Below are positions 22,784 to 30,463 of a DNA stretch of 35,631 nucleotides, piece by piece. The translations under genes were made by a program, and so were the position numbers. The notes beneath the pieces are model-generated. The model ran no database searches. It saw only the letters and a program-made list of their open reading frames with translations, and was not told the origin of the DNA. Numbering within the stretch: the first letter of the stretch is position 1; the number at the start of each line of letters is the position of its first letter. This stretch comes from Clostridiales bacterium (GTDB lineage: Bacteria > Bacillota > Clostridia > Lachnospirales > Lachnospiraceae): NCBI GenBank assembly GCA_020860365.1, contig JAJBUL010000091.1:1-35631 (forward strand), written 5' to 3'.

Positions 22784-22833
22784 CCCCCTGACTACAGCAG
22801 AAAAACAAATGTTCCTGTCGGATTTGCAGGGAG
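22784..22833 (-). promoter_or_regulatory. S6:S18-binding mRNA leader motif of rpsF
   Basis: In the rpsF leader CTCCCTG (22827-22833) can pair with CAGGGGG (22784-22790), with one G-T pair, forming stem P1. Inside is an unpaired 5' bulge ending in CCG (22819-22821), followed immediately by stem P2, ACAG (22815-22818) with CTGT (22794-22797). A CCG bulge next to the upper stem is the hallmark of the S6:S18 autoregulatory motif described in many bacteria. The fold was done by eye. Confidence 0.6.
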
Positions 22834-22839
22834 CAAGGA

Positions 22840-22869
22840 AATATATCACAGCTGGTAATTCTACCACAA
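22840..22869 (-). promoter_or_regulatory. candidate rpsF promoter
   Basis: On the minus strand TTGTGG (22864-22869), an 18-base spacer and TATATT (22840-22845). The start would fall just before the S6:S18 leader motif. Only a moderate match at the -35 box. Confidence 0.4.
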
Positions 22870-22882
22870 GGCCTGAATAAAT

Positions 22883-23062
22883 TCAAGCTTTTTTTACGGC
22901 TCTTACATTTTTTTCAACAAGCTTCCTGGGAACCATAATCTGATGTCCGCAGCCGGAACACTTCAAGCGGAAATCCGCGCCCACTCGCAGGACTTCCCAC
23001 TCCTGGCTGCCGCAGGGATGCTTCTTTTTTAATTTCACGATATCGCCTACTTCAAAATCCAT
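22883..23062 (-). CDS. DUF951 family protein
   Basis: A 59-aa protein of the DUF951 family: VGDIVKLKKKHPCGSQEWEVLR, then GADFRLKCSGCGHQIMVPRKLVE. The family is typical of Firmicutes; the conserved KKKHPCG and CSGCG cysteines suggest a small zinc ribbon, and nucleic-acid binding has been proposed only by analogy. The ATG at 23062, after GGGAGCGG, gives the usual length; the open frame upstream overlaps the sirtuin gene. It is 82 bases downstream of the sirtuin and upstream of rpsF. Confidence 0.9.
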   Translation of the reverse strand: MDFEVGDIVKLKKKHPCGSQEWEVLRVGADFRLKCSGCGHQIMVPRKLVEKNVRAVKKA

Positions 23063-23144
23063 ATTCCGCTCCCTTAGCCCGAACGCCTTCTTTTCAGTCT
23101 GTCTGTCATCCCGAAAGACCGAATGCAGAATCACACCGTATACA

Positions 23145-23876
23145 TCAGACATGCAGCGCACCAAGCACTGTCCCGATCTTTTCCTGAATCAGCAGATCGG
23201 CCTGCCGGTCGCGCGGAGTCGGCGCCATATTGATTACAACCAGATGGCTGCCGTTGAAATAATCGATCAGTCCAGCCGCCGGATAAACCGCCAGCGATGT
23301 GCCGCCGATAATCAGCACATCAGCCTCTGAAATATACGAAATGGACTCCTGCATTGTCCGCGAATCAAGCCCCTCTTCATACAACACCACATCCGGCTTA
23401 ATTACACCGCCACAAGTACAGCACGGCACATCCTGCCCCTCGTCAAAAAGCTTTTTCAAAGCTTCCCCGCTATATTTTTTATGACAGCGCTGACAATAAT
23501 TGCGGTGAATGCTGCCATGCAGCTCCAGTACTTTTTGGCTGCCCGCCCTCTGGTGCAGGCCATCAATGTTCTGCGTCACAACCGCCTTCAGCTTTCCGCA
23601 CGCTTCAAGCTCGGCAAGCTTTCTGTGCGCCGCGTTCGGCTCCGCGTCCAATACCAGCATCTTGTCGCGATAAAACCGGTAGAATTCCCTCGTCTGACGC
23701 ACAAAAAAGGTATGGCTTAGAATTGTTTCCGGCGGATAATCATATTTTTGATGGTAAAGCCCGTCTACGCTTCGAAAATCCGGGATCCCGCTCTCAGTGG
23801 AAACCCCTGCGCCCCCGAAAAATACAATATTATCCGTCTGATCAATCATTTGCTGCAGTTGTTCAATGCCGGTCAT
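23145..23876 (-). CDS. cobB: NAD-dependent sirtuin deacylase
   Basis: A 243-aa class II/III-type bacterial sirtuin, removing acyl groups from lysines with NAD+. Motifs: GGAGVSTESGIPDFRS (21-36), TQNIDGLHQRAG (101-112), catalytic His120 in ELHGS, and a zinc site with two cysteine pairs (Cys128/131 and Cys152 or 153/155). The C-terminal IIGGTSLAVYPAAGL and VVINMAPTPRD bind NAD. The start at 23876 follows AAAGAGGGGG; the longer frame runs into the sortase gene. It is on the same strand as DUF951 and the ribosomal genes. Confidence 0.94.
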   Translation of the reverse strand: MTGIEQLQQMIDQTDNIVFFGGAGVSTESGIPDFRSVDGLYHQKYDYPPETILSHTFFVRQTREFYRFYRDKMLVLDAEPNAAHRKLAELEACGKLKAVVTQNIDGLHQRAGSQKVLELHGSIHRNYCQRCHKKYSGEALKKLFDEGQDVPCCTCGGVIKPDVVLYEEGLDSRTMQESISYISEADVLIIGGTSLAVYPAAGLIDYFNGSHLVVINMAPTPRDRQADLLIQEKIGTVLGALHV

Positions 23877-23994
23877 AATACCCCCTCTTTCTTTGCGTGA
23901 TTTTTTATTTGTTACTGTTCTTGCAATACCTGCCGGAAACAGCACATGGCTGACACACAGGCAATTGAAAACCGTATTCCATACAGGATATCGG

Positions 23995-25011
23995 CTACTT
24001 TGACGCATACATCTGCACAAGCTTCCCCTGTACGACAAAACGGGTCGAGGAATCTCCGGTACAGGTGGATAATGTTACGACCTTATCCTCCGTCGATACA
24101 GATACGGTGCTGTTATCCACCTCTGAATTTTCCATCGCTGTTGTCAGAAATTCTTCAAATTCCTCCTCAGAAAAGACAATCTGGTAGGTCTGCCCCACGC
24201 TATTTACCACTCTCGCTGAGAAAATGCGGTACTGATAGATAATATCCTCCGTAAATATCCAGAAATATTTACTCTTCGAAAAAACATCCTCATCCCGAAG
24301 CTTTTTCAGAGAACCAAACATGGAGCCGTTTTTCATATTATGCCCGTAAATGACCGTGTTTTGATCACTGAAGTCACTGTTGTTTTCATAATTTACAAAC
24401 AGGCAGCCCGCAAACAGGTACTCCTGCTCGAAAGACTGATGAAGGTAATAATCATGGTCTTCCCCCTGCACAACCGGGTAGCTCAGATCGATCGCGCGGA
24501 TTTTCAGCCAGCCGACAATGTCTGAATTGACTTCTTTGAGTGACTCAAAATCGATCGGGTTCACCATGACCGGAAGCGTTACTTCCTCTTCACCCACTTC
24601 TACCGTTTTAACCTCACGCCCGCTGATGCTCTGGATATTGCCCACAGTAGACGTTCCGCTTTGCAGGGCAGCCTCCACTTCCGACTCCAGTTCATCCAGA
24701 TCCTCGGTCTCCGTCTCATCTACCGTATAGGTCGCCAGATTTGCATATTCGTCATCTGCCTTTTTGTATTCTTTGTAATAGCCATACAGTTTATATCCGG
24801 CAAATACAAATACGCAGAAAGCCACTACCATCACAAGGATACTGATTACATCTCCCACGTGGCTTTTCTTTTTTTTAGGCGGCTTCCCCGCACCTTTTCC
24901 ATTTCTGGACGAACCGTTATAATATCCGCCGCTATTCCCATCCGAATGAACATGATATCCATTATAAGTACCCGAACGGTTATCTCCTCCATTTCCGTTC
25001 CTTCTTTCCAT
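23995..25011 (-). CDS. srtB: class B sortase
   Basis: A 338-aa sortase with a long Gly/Asn/Ser-rich cytoplasmic N-terminus (1-45), a basic patch (KPPKKKKSH), one membrane helix (about 54-74), an acidic extracellular stalk and the sortase domain. Catalytic residues: His in VIYGHNMKNGSMFG, Cys in VTLSTCTGD, Arg in SSTRFVVQGKL. YLHQSFEQEYLFAGCLFVNY and the spacing are class B features. Its substrate is not in this window: no NPxTG/LPxTG protein was found. The ATG follows GGAGGGGGAG and overlaps the histidine kinase gene by 32 bases, so the two are translated from one message with the response regulator. Confidence 0.93.
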   Translation of the reverse strand: MERRNGNGGDNRSGTYNGYHVHSDGNSGGYYNGSSRNGKGAGKPPKKKKSHVGDVISILVMVVAFCVFVFAGYKLYGYYKEYKKADDEYANLATYTVDETETEDLDELESEVEAALQSGTSTVGNIQSISGREVKTVEVGEEEVTLPVMVNPIDFESLKEVNSDIVGWLKIRAIDLSYPVVQGEDHDYYLHQSFEQEYLFAGCLFVNYENNSDFSDQNTVIYGHNMKNGSMFGSLKKLRDEDVFSKSKYFWIFTEDIIYQYRIFSARVVNSVGQTYQIVFSEEEFEEFLTTAMENSEVDNSTVSVSTEDKVVTLSTCTGDSSTRFVVQGKLVQMYASK

Positions 25012-26155
25012 TGTTCTCCCCCTCCGCAGTCCTCGTTTCCGCGGGCATATTCACTATGAAACGTGTGTTTTTGCTGTCGCTGACCGCCGAAATCACCCCG
25101 CCGTGCAGTTCTACTATCTGTTTCGCGATCGCAAGCCCCAGACCTGCACCGCCAGTCTTGCTGGAGCGCCCATCGTCCACCCGATAGAATTTCTCAAAGA
25201 TCATTTTCAGCTTTTTCTGTGGAATCTGCGGTCCTTCATTCGTAAAGACAATGGTAATCCCGTCCCTGCCGCCACGGGCCTGGATCAGGATTTGCGAACC
25301 AGCGTTCCCGTAAGCAGCTGCGTTTTTCAGCAGATTATCGAAAACACGCGCCAGCTGTTCCGGGTCTCCCCGCATAATCAGCCCTTCCTGCACATCTACG
25401 GCGCAGGTCATATTCTTTTTATTCAGAAGGCCGACATTTTCATCCTCCAGCTGCTCCAGCATCATGGAAAGATTAATCTCCCGCTTTTCCAGCACAATAT
25501 CCTGTGCGTTAAACCTGGTAATCTCAAAGAACTCGTTGAGCAATTCTTCCAGGCGAACCGCTTTTTCCAGCGTGATCCGTGTATACTTCGCACGTTCCTC
25601 CGCTGACATCTCCGGGTGTTCATTCAGCATAGTCAGGTACGCAGTCACCGAGGTCAGCGGCGTCTTCAGGTCATGTGCAAGACAGACCACCAGCTCGTTC
25701 TTGCGCTGTTCGCTCTGGGCCGCCTGCTGTGTCCGGTACAAAAGCTTATGCTGCAGCGCGTTCAACTGCCCCGCCATCGGCTCCAGCTCCGGAGGAAGCG
25801 CAATCGGCTCTGGTGAGTCCGCCAGGATACCTTCCAGTGCATCGTTGATCCGGCTGAGGTAACGGTTTATCTTCTGAGCTGTCAGAAGAAAGAACAGCAG
25901 GAACAGAACAAAGAAACCCGCAAAGACAAACAGCAGCTTTCCTTCTACAAACAGCCGGTTATACCCCGCCGCTGCGCGCTCCGCTGAAAACCCAAGGCTC
26001 TGCAGAATACGGACAATCCCTTTCTGAAAAATTTCCTGCAAGGCGCCATCCGTCAGAAAAGTCAGAAAGCCATAGCCAACCGCGACGATCAATATACTGA
26101 TCAATACAGCAAAAAGAATGATTTTTCGTGTTAATTTTCCATACTTACTTTTCAA
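24980..26155 (-). CDS. sensor histidine kinase (VanS-like)
   Basis: A membrane histidine kinase of 391 aa from the TTG I prefer (26155). Two membrane helices (about 11-33 and 73-93) flank a short extracellular loop of about 40 residues. HisKA shows CLAHDLKTPLTSVTAYL (phospho-His about 161), and the ATPase domain has LLKNAAAYGN (N box), FTNEGPQIPQKKL and the G2 box SSKTGGAGLGLAIAKQIVELHGG. This pattern matches VanS-type kinases, but no van resistance genes are in the window. The frame stays open to another TTG at 26167, directly against GGGGAG and so poorly spaced; 26155 has a 12-base spacing. Its start overlaps the response regulator stop and its end overlaps srtB. Confidence 0.9.
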   Translation of the reverse strand: MKSKYGKLTRKIILFAVLISILIVAVGYGFLTFLTDGALQEIFQKGIVRILQSLGFSAERAAAGYNRLFVEGKLLFVFAGFFVLFLLFFLLTAQKINRYLSRINDALEGILADSPEPIALPPELEPMAGQLNALQHKLLYRTQQAAQSEQRKNELVVCLAHDLKTPLTSVTAYLTMLNEHPEMSAEERAKYTRITLEKAVRLEELLNEFFEITRFNAQDIVLEKREINLSMMLEQLEDENVGLLNKKNMTCAVDVQEGLIMRGDPEQLARVFDNLLKNAAAYGNAGSQILIQARGGRDGITIVFTNEGPQIPQKKLKMIFEKFYRVDDGRSSKTGGAGLGLAIAKQIVELHGGVISAVSDSKNTRFIVNMPAETRTAEGENNGKKERKWRR

Positions 26156-26840
26156 TCTTATAACCAACTCCCCAGGCCGTCTTTATGAAATCACTTTTTC
26201 GGGTGCCGTCGCCCATCTTCTCGCGCAGATGACGAATATGTACCATTACCGTATTGTTGCTGTTTTTAAAGTATTTTTCCTTCCAGATCTGCTCGAACAG
26301 CTGCTCCGAGCTGATCACCTTCCCGCGGTTCTCACACAAAAGCCAGAGAATGTCGAACTCAATTGGCGTCAGGGTCAGCTCCCGCTCATTGAAAAAGCAC
26401 TCATGCGTATCACGGTTCAGCAGCAGGCCGGAAAAATCAATGACATTGTCCGACGCCTGCTCCCCGCCCCCGTTATACTTTGTATAGCGGCGGAGCTGCG
26501 CTTTCACACGCGCCACCATTTCCAGAGGGTTAAACGGCTTCGGAATGTAATCGTCTGCTCCCAGCGTAAGGCCGGTAATCTTATCTGTATATTCCGTCTT
26601 CGCCGTCAGCATGATCACCGGAAACTTATAATTTTCCCTGATCTTCTGCAAAACACGAAATCCGTCAATATCCGGGAGCATCACATCCAGCAGCGCCAGA
26701 TCAGGCGGGGATTGCTCCACTTTTCGCAGCGCCTCCCGCCCGGAATACGCCAGTTCTACCTCGTAGCCTTCGTTGCGCAGGTAGAGGCCGATTACGTCCG
26801 CGATTTCTTTTTCATTGTCTAAAACCAGAATCTTGCTCAT
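26145..26840 (-). CDS. OmpR/PhoB-family response regulator (VanR-like)
   Basis: A 231-aa two-domain response regulator. The receiver domain (1-118) has an Asp-Asn acidic start (Asp8, Asn9, where most have two acids), the phosphoacceptor Asp52 in LLDVMLPDIDGF, Thr79 in LTAKTEY and Lys101 in IPKPFNP. The DNA-binding domain is a winged helix (about 135-230) with LTPIEFDILWLLCENRG, VMVHIRHLREKMGD and TAWGVGYKIEK. Cognate kinase follows with overlap. AGAGGATGG precedes the ATG. Upstream lies an inverted repeat and a direct repeat that may be binding sites. Its targets probably include its own operon with srtB. Confidence 0.94.
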   Translation of the reverse strand: MSKILVLDNEKEIADVIGLYLRNEGYEVELAYSGREALRKVEQSPPDLALLDVMLPDIDGFRVLQKIRENYKFPVIMLTAKTEYTDKITGLTLGADDYIPKPFNPLEMVARVKAQLRRYTKYNGGGEQASDNVIDFSGLLLNRDTHECFFNERELTLTPIEFDILWLLCENRGKVISSEQLFEQIWKEKYFKNSNNTVMVHIRHLREKMGDGTRKSDFIKTAWGVGYKIEK

Positions 26841-26860
26841 GCCATCCTCTTATTTATTAT

Positions 26861-26930
26861 CCATTGACGACGCTTACCTAACTTCTCCAGCGTAAAAGCT
26901 GATTGTTTCCCATTGAGGACGCTTTTACGC
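26861..26930. repeat. inverted and direct repeats between asnS and the response regulator
   Basis: GCGTAAAAGC (26890-26899) and GCTTTTACGC (26921-26930) form perfect 10-bp arms with a 21-base loop; the distal arm overlaps the asnS stop codon. Separately, CCATTGACGACGCTT (26861-26875) recurs as CCATTGAGGACGCTT (26910-26924), one mismatch, 49 bases apart. There is no T-tract after the hairpin on the minus strand, so a regulator site or processing hairpin is more likely than a terminator. Confidence 0.6.
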
Positions 26931-28319
26931 CAGGTTTCCGACGGTCCGCGGGTAAGGAAGAACGTCGCGGATGTTGGACATCCCTGTCAGGTACATCACG
27001 CAGCGCTCGAAACCCAGACCGAATCCGGAGTGACGGGTTGAGCCATATTTACGCAGGTCTACGTAATACGCGTAATCCTCCGGCTTCATACCAAGCTCGG
27101 CGATCCGGGAGGTCAGAATATCCAGGTCGTCCTCTCTCTGGCTGCCGCCAATAATCTCGCCGATACCAGGCACCAGGCAGTCCATCGCACGGACGGTCTT
27201 GCCATCCTCGTTCAGCTTCATATAAAATGCCTTGATCTCCTTCGGGTAATCCGTAACAAAGAGCGGACGCTTATAAATCTGCTCGGTCAGGTAACGCTCA
27301 TGCTCGGTCTGCAGATCGCAGCCCCAGGAAACCTTGTACTCAAACTTATCGTTGTGCTTTTCAAGAATCTCCACTGCTTCGGTGTAGGTGACATGTCCGA
27401 ACTCGGAATTCAGGACATGGTTCAGGCGGTCCAGCAGACCCTTATCGACAAAGGAATTGAAGAAATTCATCTCTTCCGGCGCATTCTCCAGGACATAGCG
27501 GATGATGAATTTAATCATGGATTCCGCGAGTGCCATATTGTCATCCAGATCGGCAAAGGCAATCTCCGGCTCAATCATCCAGAACTCCGCTGCGTGGCGC
27601 GCCGTATTTGAATTCTCCGCGCGGAACGTCGGACCAAAGGTATAAACATTCCGGAACGCCTGTGCGAATGCTTCCACATCCAGTTGGCCGCTGACGGTCA
27701 GGTTCGTCGTCGTTCCAAAGAAATCCTTGGTATAATCAATCGCGCCCTTGTCGTCCCGCGGAAGATTATTCAGGTCAAGCGTCGTCACCTGGAACATCTC
27801 GCCCGCTCCCTCACAGTCGCTCGCCGTAATCAGCGGCGTGTGTACGTAAACAAAGCCGTGCTCCTGGAAAAAGGTGTGAATCGCGTACGCAATCAGCGAG
27901 CGCACACGGAACACCGCCTGGAAGGTATTTGTCCGCGGACGCAGATGCGGTACAGTCCGCAGATACTCCATCGAATGACGCTTCTTCTGCATCGGATAAT
28001 CCGGCGTCGAAGTGCCCTCCACTTCAAGAGCGGAAGCCTGAATCTCAAACGGCTGCTTCGCATTCGGCGTTGCCACCAGTGTACCAGTGACAATCACGGC
28101 AGCGCCGACATTCAGCTTTGAAATCTCCGCAAAATTCGGCAGCTGATCGGAATAGACAATCTGCAGTGTCTCAAAAAAGGTGCCGTCATGCAGTACAATA
28201 AATCCAAATGTCTTCGAATCCCGGATGCTGCGCACCCATCCGCCAACGGTAATCTCTTTGTTCATATAGCTGTCACGGTCGCGGTACAGCTCTTTTACGG
28301 TCGTAAAATGATAGTCCAT
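26925..28319 (-). CDS. asnS: asparaginyl-tRNA synthetase
   Basis: A 464-aa class II aminoacyl-tRNA synthetase that charges tRNA-Asn. The N-terminal OB-fold anticodon-binding domain (about 15-105) starts [26 protein letters not shown]; class II motif 2 is in [22 protein letters not shown] and motif 3 in [15 protein letters not shown] near the C-terminus. [17 protein letters not shown] is a typical AsnS ending. Length normal. AAGGAGACC precedes the ATG, and a good promoter lies 50-80 bases upstream. I looked for a T-box leader and see no room or motif for one. Confidence 0.97.
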   Translation of the reverse strand: MDYHFTTVKELYRDRDSYMNKEITVGGWVRSIRDSKTFGFIVLHDGTFFETLQIVYSDQLPNFAEISKLNVGAAVIVTGTLVATPNAKQPFEIQASALEVEGTSTPDYPMQKKRHSMEYLRTVPHLRPRTNTFQAVFRVRSLIAYAIHTFFQEHGFVYVHTPLITASDCEGAGEMFQVTTLDLNNLPRDDKGAIDYTKDFFGTTTNLTVSGQLDVEAFAQAFRNVYTFGPTFRAENSNTARHAAEFWMIEPEIAFADLDDNMALAESMIKFIIRYVLENAPEEMNFFNSFVDKGLLDRLNHVLNSEFGHVTYTEAVEILEKHNDKFEYKVSWGCDLQTEHERYLTEQIYKRPLFVTDYPKEIKAFYMKLNEDGKTVRAMDCLVPGIGEIIGGSQREDDLDILTSRIAELGMKPEDYAYYVDLRKYGSTRHSGFGLGFERCVMYLTGMSNIRDVLPYPRTVGNLA

Positions 28320-28371
28320 AGTTCTCGGTCTCCTTGTTTTTAATGATCAGTATAAATCCCCGCTTTTTTCG

Positions 28372-28400
28372 ATTATACCCATTTTACACGAAGTCCGCAA
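28372..28400 (-). promoter_or_regulatory. asnS promoter
   Basis: On the minus strand TTGCGG (28395-28400), a 17-base spacer and a perfect TATAAT (28372-28377), about 50 bases from the asnS ATG. Confidence 0.7.
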
Positions 28401-28453
28401 GGGTTAACTGCTCAGTGTTTGGTTAGTTTTGGTTAAACGTTCATTGCTTCCTG

Positions 28454-28484
28454 GAAATAACAAACGCGGGGTGGCAAGCCCCGC
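28454..28484 (-). terminator. terminator of the 43-aa gene
   Basis: On the minus strand GCGGGG (28479-28484), loop, CCCCGC (28466-28471), followed by GTTTGTTATTT. It lies within 10 bases of the small ORF's stop codon and separates it from asnS. Confidence 0.65.
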
Positions 28485-28490
28485 ATTTCA

Positions 28491-28622
28491 TTATTTCTGC
28501 TCTGCATCCTTCGGTTTGTATTTTTCATCTCCAGTTTCAATCCACAGCATAAAATCATTAATTTTCTTTTCATCCCATCCGTCAGCCCTCAGGCCTAAAA
28601 TGATTCTTGCAACTTCGGTCAT
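28491..28622 (-). CDS. 43-aa conserved-looking small protein
   Basis: A small gene that a length cut-off of 60 codons would miss. The product (MTEVARIILGLRADGWDEKK, then INDFMLWIETGDEKYKPK) is an amphipathic helix followed by a helix and a charged tail, resembling small uncharacterised proteins I recall from Lachnospiraceae (pattern ILGLRxxGW, INDFxxxIExGxExY). No function is known to me. Evidence that it is real: an AGGAGAAAGGAG ribosome binding site, an exact-consensus promoter with an adjacent dyad, and a terminator right after the stop, making a complete monocistronic unit. It lies between asnS and the MATE exporter, all on the same strand. Confidence 0.7.
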   Translation of the reverse strand: MTEVARIILGLRADGWDEKKINDFMLWIETGDEKYKPKDAEQK

Positions 28623-28676
28623 ATTCTGTGATTTTCTCCTTTCTCCTATATTCTCAAAGCAGCAGGCCGCAGTCTA

Positions 28677-28743
28677 CATATTTGATTTCTAAAACTATAA
28701 ATATGCTTTCAATTATTATAAAGTACATGTATTTGCTTGTCAA
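28677..28743 (-). promoter_or_regulatory. consensus promoter with dyad for the 43-aa gene
   Basis: On the minus strand TTGACA (28738-28743), a 17-base spacer and TATAAT (28715-28720): both hexamers are perfect. Directly downstream of the expected start is the dyad CATATTT/AAATATG (28677-28683 and 28699-28705), a possible operator. Confidence 0.75.
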
Positions 28744-28817
28744 GAAACCCTTAGAATCCAAGTAGTTCTAAATTCAGCTTCTATAATTCAGCCGTGAAGC
28801 GATCAAATCTGAAATCA

Positions 28818-30164
28818 TCATGTGTGCCCCTGTTCCCGGATTCGGGTAAGATAACTTGTCACCAGTATGACGTCCGCTCCCGCCCAAGCCAATACCTCGG
28901 CATAGAAGATTCCGCTCTCTCCAATCGCCATCGGCAGCAGAATCGCGGTGCCGGTCCGCATCACGAATTCCGCGATTCCGGAAACCATCGGCCGCACCGT
29001 ATCTCCCATCCCCTGCAGCGCCGAGCGCGTGACATGTAAAACATAAAGGATCGGCAGACAGATGCTCATGATTGACAGGTAATGATAGGCGACCTCAAGC
29101 GCCGTGGATACCTCTTTGGCTGTGCCGGAAATAAATAGCCGTAAGATTGGTTTCCCAAACAGCAGCATGGCTGCCCCAATTACCACGGAGACACCGATAG
29201 CCGCAGCCAGCGCCGCGCGCATTCCCTCGCGGATGCGCTGCACCTTTCCTGCTCCCAGATTCTGCCCGACATAAGTCACCATCGCGTACCCAAAAGATGT
29301 CGCCGCGATCTCCAGCACGCCATAAAGCTTATTCGTTGCGGTGAAACCCGCAATAAACAAGACGCCAAATCCATTCACCACAGCCTGGACAATCATGCCG
29401 CCCACCGCGATCACACAATTCTGAAAGGCCATCGGCAGCCCCAGCTTCATCAGATTCCGGCAAAGAGCGCCATCCGGACGAAAATCCTCCCTTTTAAAGG
29501 TCAGAAATTCCACACGGCGAACCGCGCGCAGACAAAACAGCCCGGAACAGGCCTGTGCGATAATGGTCGCGGCAGCGGCTCCGCCGATTCCCCATCCCAA
29601 GACGAGCACAAAAAGAAGATCCAGCGCCACATTGATGCACGATGCCAGCACCATCGCGTAAAGAGGCGTCCGCCCATCCCCGAAAGCCCGCAGAATCGAT
29701 GCCAGGACATTATATGCCATCACGACAGGGAGCCCCGCAAAAATAATCCGCAGATAGAGCACAGACATACCGATCACTTCATCCGGCGTCTGCAAAAGGA
29801 CCATCACCGGCTTTGCCAGAAGCTCACTGCATAAAAGCAGTCCCAGCGCTGATACCGCTGCCAGTAAAACGGAATTTGCCACGGTCTGTCTCAGAGCCGT
29901 ATATTCTCTGGCGCCAAACTGCTGCGCCATTTTAATCGAAAAGCCCTGGGCAAACCCCTGCACCATTCCCAGCAGCATCCAGTTCAGCCAGTCCGCTGCT
30001 CCCAGCGCCGCCAGCGCGTTCACTCCCAGCGCCTGTCCCACCACCATGGTGTCCACAAGCGTATAAAGCTGCTGAAATACATTTCCTGCCATCAGCGGCA
30101 GCGCAAAAAAAACAATCAGTTTCAGAGGTCTGCCCTCCGTCATATCCTGTACGCGCGATGTCAT
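28818..30164 (-). CDS. MATE-family multidrug efflux transporter
   Basis: A 448-aa integral membrane protein of the MATE family with about 12 helices, exporting drugs or cationic metabolites in exchange for Na+ or H+. Typical features are the N-terminal GRPLKLIVFFALPLMAGNVFQQLYTLVDTMVVGQ, an internal repeat of the six-helix unit, and GFAQGFSIKMAQQFGA. The length matches the family (about 440-460 aa). AGGAGGATATG precedes the ATG. Upstream, a weak promoter is flanked by an 11-bp inverted repeat. It is separate from asnS and the small gene, and the substrate cannot be inferred. Confidence 0.93.
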   Translation of the reverse strand: MTSRVQDMTEGRPLKLIVFFALPLMAGNVFQQLYTLVDTMVVGQALGVNALAALGAADWLNWMLLGMVQGFAQGFSIKMAQQFGAREYTALRQTVANSVLLAAVSALGLLLCSELLAKPVMVLLQTPDEVIGMSVLYLRIIFAGLPVVMAYNVLASILRAFGDGRTPLYAMVLASCINVALDLLFVLVLGWGIGGAAAATIIAQACSGLFCLRAVRRVEFLTFKREDFRPDGALCRNLMKLGLPMAFQNCVIAVGGMIVQAVVNGFGVLFIAGFTATNKLYGVLEIAATSFGYAMVTYVGQNLGAGKVQRIREGMRAALAAAIGVSVVIGAAMLLFGKPILRLFISGTAKEVSTALEVAYHYLSIMSICLPILYVLHVTRSALQGMGDTVRPMVSGIAEFVMRTGTAILLPMAIGESGIFYAEVLAWAGADVILVTSYLTRIREQGHT

Positions 30165-30187
30165 TTCTCATATCCTCCTCGTTTCAA

Positions 30188-30244
30188 TTGCATGCCAAAT
30201 CATGGCCTTACGCTAACAATAGCGGAAGCTTTATTGGCATGCAA
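30188..30244 (-). promoter_or_regulatory. candidate MATE promoter flanked by an inverted repeat
   Basis: TTGCATGCCAA (30188-30198) and TTGGCATGCAA (30234-30244) are perfect 11-bp arms around 35 bases, with an inner imperfect stem CTTACGCT/AGCGGAAG. On the minus strand TTGCAT (30239-30244), a 17-base spacer and TATTGT (30216-30221) could be the promoter, so the arms cover the -35 box and the early transcribed region. Operator pair or RNA hairpin are both possible. Confidence 0.4.
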
Positions 30245-30351
30245 ATTTTACCATGTCAGTTAAATAATTTCATCATCATTTTTCATTATTGAAAAACATT
30301 TTCTCCTACTGCTAAAAATTATCCATTACCTGGTGGCGAAAGACTTTCATA

Positions 30352-30463
30352 TGTGCTATACTGATTAAAGAACAGAAATGCCCCTCCCTTTGGTCGGCGG
30401 CAGGTCGCTTCACCCATTCCAACCCGTTTCACGGAAAGCAAGACTTAAGAAGGAGTGACTCGT
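30352..30463 (+). promoter_or_regulatory. extended -10 promoter and leader of the MNT gene
   Basis: TGCTATACT has TG one base before a TATACT -10 box (30357-30362), a plausible extended -10 promoter without a good -35. The leader of about 95 bases includes a GC-rich, purine/pyrimidine-biased stretch (30378-30410) that contrasts with the AT-rich DNA on both sides. I do not recognise a riboswitch or other RNA family in it. Confidence 0.35.

Noticed and set aside
28320-28440. Possible T-box riboswitch upstream of asnS
   Set aside because: Only about 50 bases separate the promoter from the start codon; no T-box core or antiterminator structure is present.
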